A DNA stretch of 19,918 nucleotides from Methylotenera sp. (lineage in GTDB: Bacteria > Pseudomonadota > Gammaproteobacteria > Burkholderiales > Methylophilaceae), in assembly GCA_013816325.1 (NCBI GenBank), contig JACDEP010000004.1:1-19918 (forward strand). The letters are read 5' to 3'. This document shows positions 15,755 through 19,918 of this stretch, piece by piece. Below the pieces are notes generated by a model. The model saw only the letters and a list, made by a program, of their open reading frames with translations, searched no databases and was not told where the DNA came from. A program made the translations under genes and the position numbers. Each line of letters starts with the position of its first letter. Position 1 is the first letter of the stretch.

Positions 15755-17632
15755 TTATAGGGTGAATACTGTTAATGAACCACCGCCAGGAGCAGCGTTG
15801 TATTTAGTTAATTCTTTATAACCACCAGCAGCACCAAGTGCATCTGTGTCGTTAGTCATACCAAGGTTCATCGCAACACCAGCCCAGCCCCCGATACCGG
15901 ATAGCACGCCAACGTATTGTTTACCACTGTGACCGTATGTGAATGCATTACCAATCACGCCAGAACCAACTTGGAATTTCCAAAGTTCTTTACCTGATTG
16001 TGCATCAACAGCTTTGAACCAACGATCAAGAGTACCGTAGAACACTAGGTTTGAAGCAGTTGTTAAAGCACCACCCCAAGCTGAGAATTTCTCTTTGTTG
16101 TACCAAACTTTTTTGTTAGTCATTGGATCATAAGCAGCAAAGCCACCCATTACGCCGTCAGGACCAGCAAACATAGTTAAAGTAGCACCAACCCAAGGTT
16201 GACCTGCCACATATTTAGACTCAACTGGCTCGTATGTCATACAAACGTGGTTAAGTGGTGAATATATTAAACCTGTTTTTGGAGAGTATGCAGCTGGTTG
16301 TTGGTCTTTAGTACCTAATGCAGCTGGGCAAACGCCTTTAGCATTGTAGTCTTGGTGAGTTGAAGCAGCAGCCAATTTAGCTGGTACGCCGGTTTTCAAA
16401 TCAACGCCTGAAGCCCAGTTTACGAATGGATGCACTTTTTCAGCAGCGATCAATGTACCGTTAGCTGCGTTCCAAGTGTATGCAAAACCGTTGCGGTCAT
16501 GATGCCAAGCGTATGTTTTGCCACCTTTGTCGAACAAGATAACTTCGTTAATACCGTCGTAATCCCACTCGTCATGTGGAGTCATTTGCATGCCCCATTT
16601 TGCAACGCCAGTGTCTAAGTCACGTGCGAATACAGTCATAGACCATTTGTTGTCGCCTGGACGTACATCTGGGTTCCAAACTGAAGGGTTACCTGTACCG
16701 TAGTAAACTAAGTTTGTACGTGCATCATACGGCCACCAGCCCCATACAGAGCCACCACCATGTTGCCAACCATCTTTAACTGCTTGTGGTTTCAACCATG
16801 TGCGTGTACCAAGCTCTTTTTCACCAATTTTCATTTGGTCAGCTGGGATAGGTTTGAAAGAACCGCCTTGTTTGTTGCCGCCGTTTACGTCTTGGTAAAC
16901 TGACAATGCATTGTAAGCTGGGTTAGCTGAGTTGAAATCAGAACCTAACATTACTTCAGCATCTGGGCCTGTTGAGTAAGCTTTCCATGCCAATGAACCA
17001 TCTTTTAAGTTGTACGCAGCGATAAAGCAACGAACACCGAATTCAGCACCAGAGCAACCTGTAAGCACTTTGTCTTTGATTACGTGTGGAGCGTTAGTGT
17101 TTGTAGCACCAACTTTTGGATCGTTAACTAATACTGACCATTGTTTAGCACCAGTTTTAGCGTCTAAAGCAACCAAGTTACCATCATTTTGTTGAAGGTA
17201 GATTTTGCCATCGCCGAAGCCAAGACCACGTGAAACGTTGTCACAGCACAATACAGCTTGTACTGATGGATCTTGTTTAGGGAAGTATGACCAAACGATT
17301 TTTTGATTGTCGTTCAAATCAAGAGCGTATACATTGTTTGGGAATGCTGTATGTACATACATCATGTTACCAACAACAACTGGTGAACCTTCGTGACCAC
17401 GGTTTACACCCGTAGCGAATGTCCAAGCAGCTTTAAGGTTTTTAACGTTACCTTTGTTCACTTGTGCTAATGCACTATGGCCTTGGCCATTTAGTTGGCC
17501 ACGTGGAGCAGCCCAGTTATTTGCGTCTTTCATTGCAGCTTCTTGATCTGCTGCTGCTGATGCAACTAATGGCATTGCCACTGTTAAACCTGCAACTAAG
17601 CCAAGTGCTAACTTGATTTTGTTGATTTGCAT
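15755..17632 (-). CDS. xoxF: Lanthanide-dependent PQQ methanol dehydrogenase XoxF
   Basis: Periplasmic PQQ enzyme that oxidises methanol (and often formaldehyde) and passes electrons to cytochrome c. 625 residues from ATG 17632, chosen because GGAG lies 7 nt upstream and a proper signal peptide follows (about 1-27, ending ASA); an upstream in-frame start at 17677 would add 15 unlikely residues. Key residues: vicinal Cys129-Cys130 near PQQ; metal ligands Glu197 (GAEF) and Asn315 (GTGNP); catalytic Asp357 and, two residues on, Asp359 in EWDYDG. The second Asp marks lanthanide-dependent XoxF; calcium MxaF has Ala there. Repeated Trp-docking blades (for example KQWSVLV, KVWYN, KELWKF) fit the eight-bladed propeller. 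Codon use is more uniform than in neighbours, as in a highly expressed gene. It has its own terminator and is followed by xoxJ and xoxG. The XoxF4 clade is my guess from the host. Confidence 0.97.
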   Translation of the reverse strand: MQINKIKLALGLVAGLTVAMPLVASAAADQEAAMKDANNWAAPRGQLNGQGHSALAQVNKGNVKNLKAAWTFATGVNRGHEGSPVVVGNMMYVHTAFPNNVYALDLNDNQKIVWSYFPKQDPSVQAVLCCDNVSRGLGFGDGKIYLQQNDGNLVALDAKTGAKQWSVLVNDPKVGATNTNAPHVIKDKVLTGCSGAEFGVRCFIAAYNLKDGSLAWKAYSTGPDAEVMLGSDFNSANPAYNALSVYQDVNGGNKQGGSFKPIPADQMKIGEKELGTRTWLKPQAVKDGWQHGGGSVWGWWPYDARTNLVYYGTGNPSVWNPDVRPGDNKWSMTVFARDLDTGVAKWGMQMTPHDEWDYDGINEVILFDKGGKTYAWHHDRNGFAYTWNAANGTLIAAEKVHPFVNWASGVDLKTGVPAKLAAASTHQDYNAKGVCPAALGTKDQQPAAYSPKTGLIYSPLNHVCMTYEPVESKYVAGQPWVGATLTMFAGPDGVMGGFAAYDPMTNKKVWYNKEKFSAWGGALTTASNLVFYGTLDRWFKAVDAQSGKELWKFQVGSGVIGNAFTYGHSGKQYVGVLSGIGGWAGVAMNLGMTNDTDALGAAGGYKELTKYNAAPGGGSLTVFTL

Positions 17633-17794
17633 TGTAATCTCCAAAGTTAAACTACTAAGGGTTATAAAATAATTCACTTGTTTGTTAAATTCTTAAGCAG
17701 TTAGGACTTCTTGGTGGGACCCCATGATTCTAACTACAATTTTTTTAGCAACTAACTGAAATTATTTTCCATCACATTTTCATGTGCGTACAGA
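17633..17794 (-). promoter_or_regulatory. Long 5' leader of xoxF with inverted repeats
   Basis: If the promoter at 17795-17823 is used, the xoxF mRNA carries a leader of about 155 nt. It contains the inverted pair CAGTTAG (17698-17704) and CTAACTG (17752-17758), a further CTAACTA (17730-17736), and a near-palindromic GGGACCCC (17717-17724). The Shine-Dalgarno GGAG is near the 3' end. Leader function is inferred; I do not recognise a known riboswitch. Confidence 0.3.
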
Positions 17795-17823
17795 ACTATA
17801 TTCCACTCAAACATGAATTGCAA
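17795..17823 (-). promoter_or_regulatory. Candidate sigma-70 promoter of xoxF
   Basis: On the minus strand, TTGCAA (17818-17823) and TATAGT (17795-17800) are separated by exactly 17 nt, matching the consensus at 4 of 6 and 5 of 6 positions. This is the best promoter match in the xoxF-pip divergent region. The predicted start is near 17787-17789. TTACAATT repeats (17832-17839 and 17843-17850), one helical turn apart, lie just upstream of the -35 and could be activator half-sites. Confidence 0.5.
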
Positions 17824-17947
17824 TACATTCGTTACAATTTATTTACAATTAGTTCGGAATATACAACATTATATTTCGCACATTAAACTAAATGCTAGAA
17901 TATAGATAAATATCATTAAAAATCAAATAGAAAGCTCTGTATACCCT

Positions 17948-18925
17948 ATGCAAAATGCCACTTACAATTTGTATCCAGAAATAGATATTAACGAGAAAAA
18001 TTACTTCCAAGCGGACAGTTTGCATGAAGTTTATTATGAGGTGTGTGGTAATCCAAAGGGACAGTCGGTAGTTTTCTTACACGGCGGTCCAGGTAGTGGT
18101 TGTAATCCTACCCAACGACGTTTTTTTGACCCTGCTCATTATAGGATTATTCTAATTGATCAACGCGGTTGCAACCGCAGCAAGCCACAAGGTTGTACTG
18201 AGCAAAATACTACTCAAGACCTGGTGAAAGATATTGATGCGATACGCGCAGCGTTAGGCATAGATAAATGGTTAGTATTTGGCGGTTCTTGGGGCAGCAC
18301 TTTGGCACTAAGTTATGCCTTGGAGTTTCCTGAGCGTGTTACAGGTCTTATATTACGAGGTATCTTTTTAAGCCGCTCATCAGAATTGAATTGGTTTTTG
18401 GGCGATGTAAAACATTTTTTCCCTGAAGTTTGGTATACGCTTATTAGCTACCTGCCGGAAGATGAACGCAATGATGTATTAGGAGCTTATAGCCGTAGAA
18501 TATTTAAAGAAGATCCTGCGATTAACATCCCTGCTGCTCTCCAATGGAACGCTTTTGAAAATGCCATCATGCGTTTATTGCCGCCTGAGAAAAAACATGA
18601 GTCATCTCATGCCACAACAGAGGTAACTGAAGAACAATCTACTATTGAATTAGCCAGAGCGCGCGTGCAGATTCATTATATACAAAATGATTGCTTTGTA
18701 GATGGAGAGGCCATGCTGAAAAATGCAAAAACATTGAGCCATATTCCTGCAATAATCGTGCAGGGCCGCTATGATATGGTATGCCCGCCTAAAAGTGCTT
18801 GGGAATTAAGCCTGGCAATGCCACATGCAGAGTTTTGTATGATTCATGACGCCGGGCATTCAGCAATGGAACCAAGCATTACCTCCGCGCTGATTGCCGC
18901 TACCGAAAAATTCAAGTCGTTGTAG
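17948..18925 (+). CDS. pip: Proline iminopeptidase (alpha/beta hydrolase)
   Basis: 325-residue cytoplasmic aminopeptidase releasing N-terminal proline from peptides. HGGPGSGC (45-52) is the oxyanion-hole motif, GGSWGS (112-117) carries nucleophile Ser114, and the triad is completed by Asp276 (QGRYDMVCP) and His304 (DAGHSA). DQRGCNRSKP (71-80) is typical of the family. Length is near the usual 310-320. It is divergent from xoxF; the shared 315-nt region has no strong plus-strand promoter, though TAGAAT (17896-17901) is a weak -10 candidate. No role in methylotrophy is implied. Other S33 peptidases are possible, but the motif set fits Pip well. Confidence 0.94.
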   Translation: MQNATYNLYPEIDINEKNYFQADSLHEVYYEVCGNPKGQSVVFLHGGPGSGCNPTQRRFFDPAHYRIILIDQRGCNRSKPQGCTEQNTTQDLVKDIDAIRAALGIDKWLVFGGSWGSTLALSYALEFPERVTGLILRGIFLSRSSELNWFLGDVKHFFPEVWYTLISYLPEDERNDVLGAYSRRIFKEDPAINIPAALQWNAFENAIMRLLPPEKKHESSHATTEVTEEQSTIELARARVQIHYIQNDCFVDGEAMLKNAKTLSHIPAIIVQGRYDMVCPPKSAWELSLAMPHAEFCMIHDAGHSAMEPSITSALIAATEKFKSL

Positions 18926-18965
18926 ACTCTATATCCGTCTTTAATTTATGTAATTATCCTAACAA

Positions 18966-19918
18966 GTGAAAAAACTCAGCTTTCCAAAACCTAACCAAAA
19001 ATTGTACATCCGCCTGCAAAGCGCTATTGGCAAGCCTATAGAAGCTTATGCCAGGCAACGTTACAACACGCCCCTATTCGTGTTGCATGAAATGGCAAAT
19101 GCGTTCCAACGCCATAACGTTTTAGGACTATCTGCGTCATTGTCCTTTTATGCGATGTTCGCACTCATACCTTTAGTATTGCTGATGTTCTTTTTACTGA
19201 GTCACTTAGTATTAAGCTCGGATTACGCAATTGTTAAATTAGCGATTATCACCGGTAACCTTGTACCTGAATTAAGCAGCACTATCATGGTGGAAGTTTA
19301 CAATGCAGCGGAGCATAAAGCAGCTTGGGGCGCAGTGGGTTTGTTCGTTCTGCTGTGGGCTATTACACCGCTGGCGGCGGCAATGCGCTCTACTTTTTAC
19401 AATATCTCCGCATTGGTAGAAGCGCCGTCCTATATTAAACGCAAACTCAAGGATATTCTCGCGGTAGCGGGCATGTTGCTTCTCTTCTTCCTCTTTACCT
19501 TTGCAGGTCTCATTCTAGAAAAAGTCATCAACTTTTTAGGAACAGGTTCACCACTGCTACGGTATAACACCGTCAATACCGTTTTTTCCTATGGTTTGTC
19601 TTTAACTCTGACGACATTGCTTATCGCAATCTTTTACTATGCGTTTTTCCCGGTACGCCTTTACTTAAAACATATTTTTATCGGGGCACTTTTCACAGCC
19701 GTATTGTGGCTAATGATGCGGCCCGCCTTCAGCCTGTTTTTATCGGTCAATCAATCATACGGTTCAGTGTTCGGTAGCATGAAGAATCTATTCATCTCTA
19801 TTACCTGGTTGTATTTTAATTTTGCCGTGTTCTTATTAGGCACAGAGCTTATCGCGACCCTACGTAAAAAAGATGTATTGTTGCTTAAAGGCCTATTCAG
19901 GGATACGCCGCAATACAC
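18966..19918 (+). CDS. YihY/BrkB-family membrane protein, N-terminal 317 residues (cut by window edge)
   Basis: The frame opens at GTG 18966, directly after an in-frame stop (18960-18962), and stays open to the right edge, giving at least 317 residues with no stop. It is an integral membrane protein of the UPF0761 family (YihY; once called RNase BN, an activity later assigned elsewhere). About six hydrophobic segments are visible, starting near LSASLSFYAMFALIPL (about residues 55-70). The C-terminal family signature includes SYGSVFGSMKNL and a helix ending in GTELIATLR. There is no convincing Shine-Dalgarno, so the start may be a later codon. It is 40 nt after pip and probably co-transcribed. 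Biochemical function is unknown. Missing: the end of the gene. Confidence 0.85.
   Translation, partial: MKKLSFPKPNQKLYIRLQSAIGKPIEAYARQRYNTPLFVLHEMANAFQRHNVLGLSASLSFYAMFALIPLVLLMFFLLSHLVLSSDYAIVKLAIITGNLVPELSSTIMVEVYNAAEHKAAWGAVGLFVLLWAITPLAAAMRSTFYNISALVEAPSYIKRKLKDILAVAGMLLLFFLFTFAGLILEKVINFLGTGSPLLRYNTVNTVFSYGLSLTLTTLLIAIFYYAFFPVRLYLKHIFIGALFTAVLWLMMRPAFSLFLSVNQSYGSVFGSMKNLFISITWLYFNFAVFLLGTELIATLRKKDVLLLKGLFRDTPQY

Noticed and set aside
17633..17677. Longer xoxF start adding 15 residues
   Set aside because: The upstream start has no ribosome site and places a non-signal stretch before a normal signal peptide, while ATG 17632 has GGAG at 7 nt.
17797..17863. Inverted repeat TATATTCC...GGAATATA flanking the xoxF promoter
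   Set aside because: 8-nt AT-rich arms separated by 51 nt are expected by chance here; kept out of the features.

Overview
The window looks like chromosomal DNA of a betaproteobacterial methylotroph, most likely Methylophilaceae (Methylotenera/Methylophilus type). The evidence is a lanthanide-type (XoxF) methanol dehydrogenase with its accessory genes, a soluble NAD-linked molybdenum formate dehydrogenase, a molybdenum-cofactor block, moderate to low G+C, and typical betaproteobacterial housekeeping genes. The taxon is an inference from gene content and protein style; no database search was possible. I see no mobile element, phage, CRISPR array, tRNA or rRNA.

Left end (1-2547, minus strand): fdsG-fdsB-fdsA, the diaphorase, FMN and N-terminal iron-sulfur parts of an NAD+-dependent formate dehydrogenase. 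fdsA runs off the left edge. Facing away from it (2635-6131, plus strand) is moaA-mobA-mobB-moeA, which supplies the molybdenum cofactor in the guanylated form this class of formate dehydrogenase needs. The two divergent units thus pair an enzyme with the pathway for its cofactor.

Middle (6263-11733, plus strand): a TonB energy transducer, an orphan membrane histidine kinase, a Bcp/PrxQ peroxiredoxin, a PIN-PhoH ATPase and an LplT-type lysophospholipid transporter, closed by a hairpin that can terminate both lplT and the convergent ndh.

Right-centre (11787-17632, minus strand): xoxF, xoxJ, xoxG (soluble cytochrome c), a second cytochrome c that is a paralogue of XoxG but carries a lipoprotein signal, and a type II NADH dehydrogenase. 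XoxF has the extra Asp (Asp359) diagnostic of lanthanide-dependent enzymes. Strong intrinsic terminators follow xoxF, xoxG and the lipoprotein cytochrome, so this is a set of separately tunable units rather than one operon. Together these genes oxidise methanol in the periplasm and pass electrons to c-type cytochromes, while formate dehydrogenase at the other end of the window harvests NADH from the last oxidation step.

Right end (17948-19918, plus strand): proline iminopeptidase, divergent from xoxF across a roughly 315-bp region holding a good candidate xoxF promoter and a long leader, then a truncated YihY/BrkB-family membrane protein.

Most worth following up: the lipoprotein paralogue of XoxG and its correlated cysteine differences, the individually terminated xox genes with palindromes in their upstream regions, the long xoxF leader, and the TonB-orphan kinase pair a few kilobases from a lanthanide enzyme.
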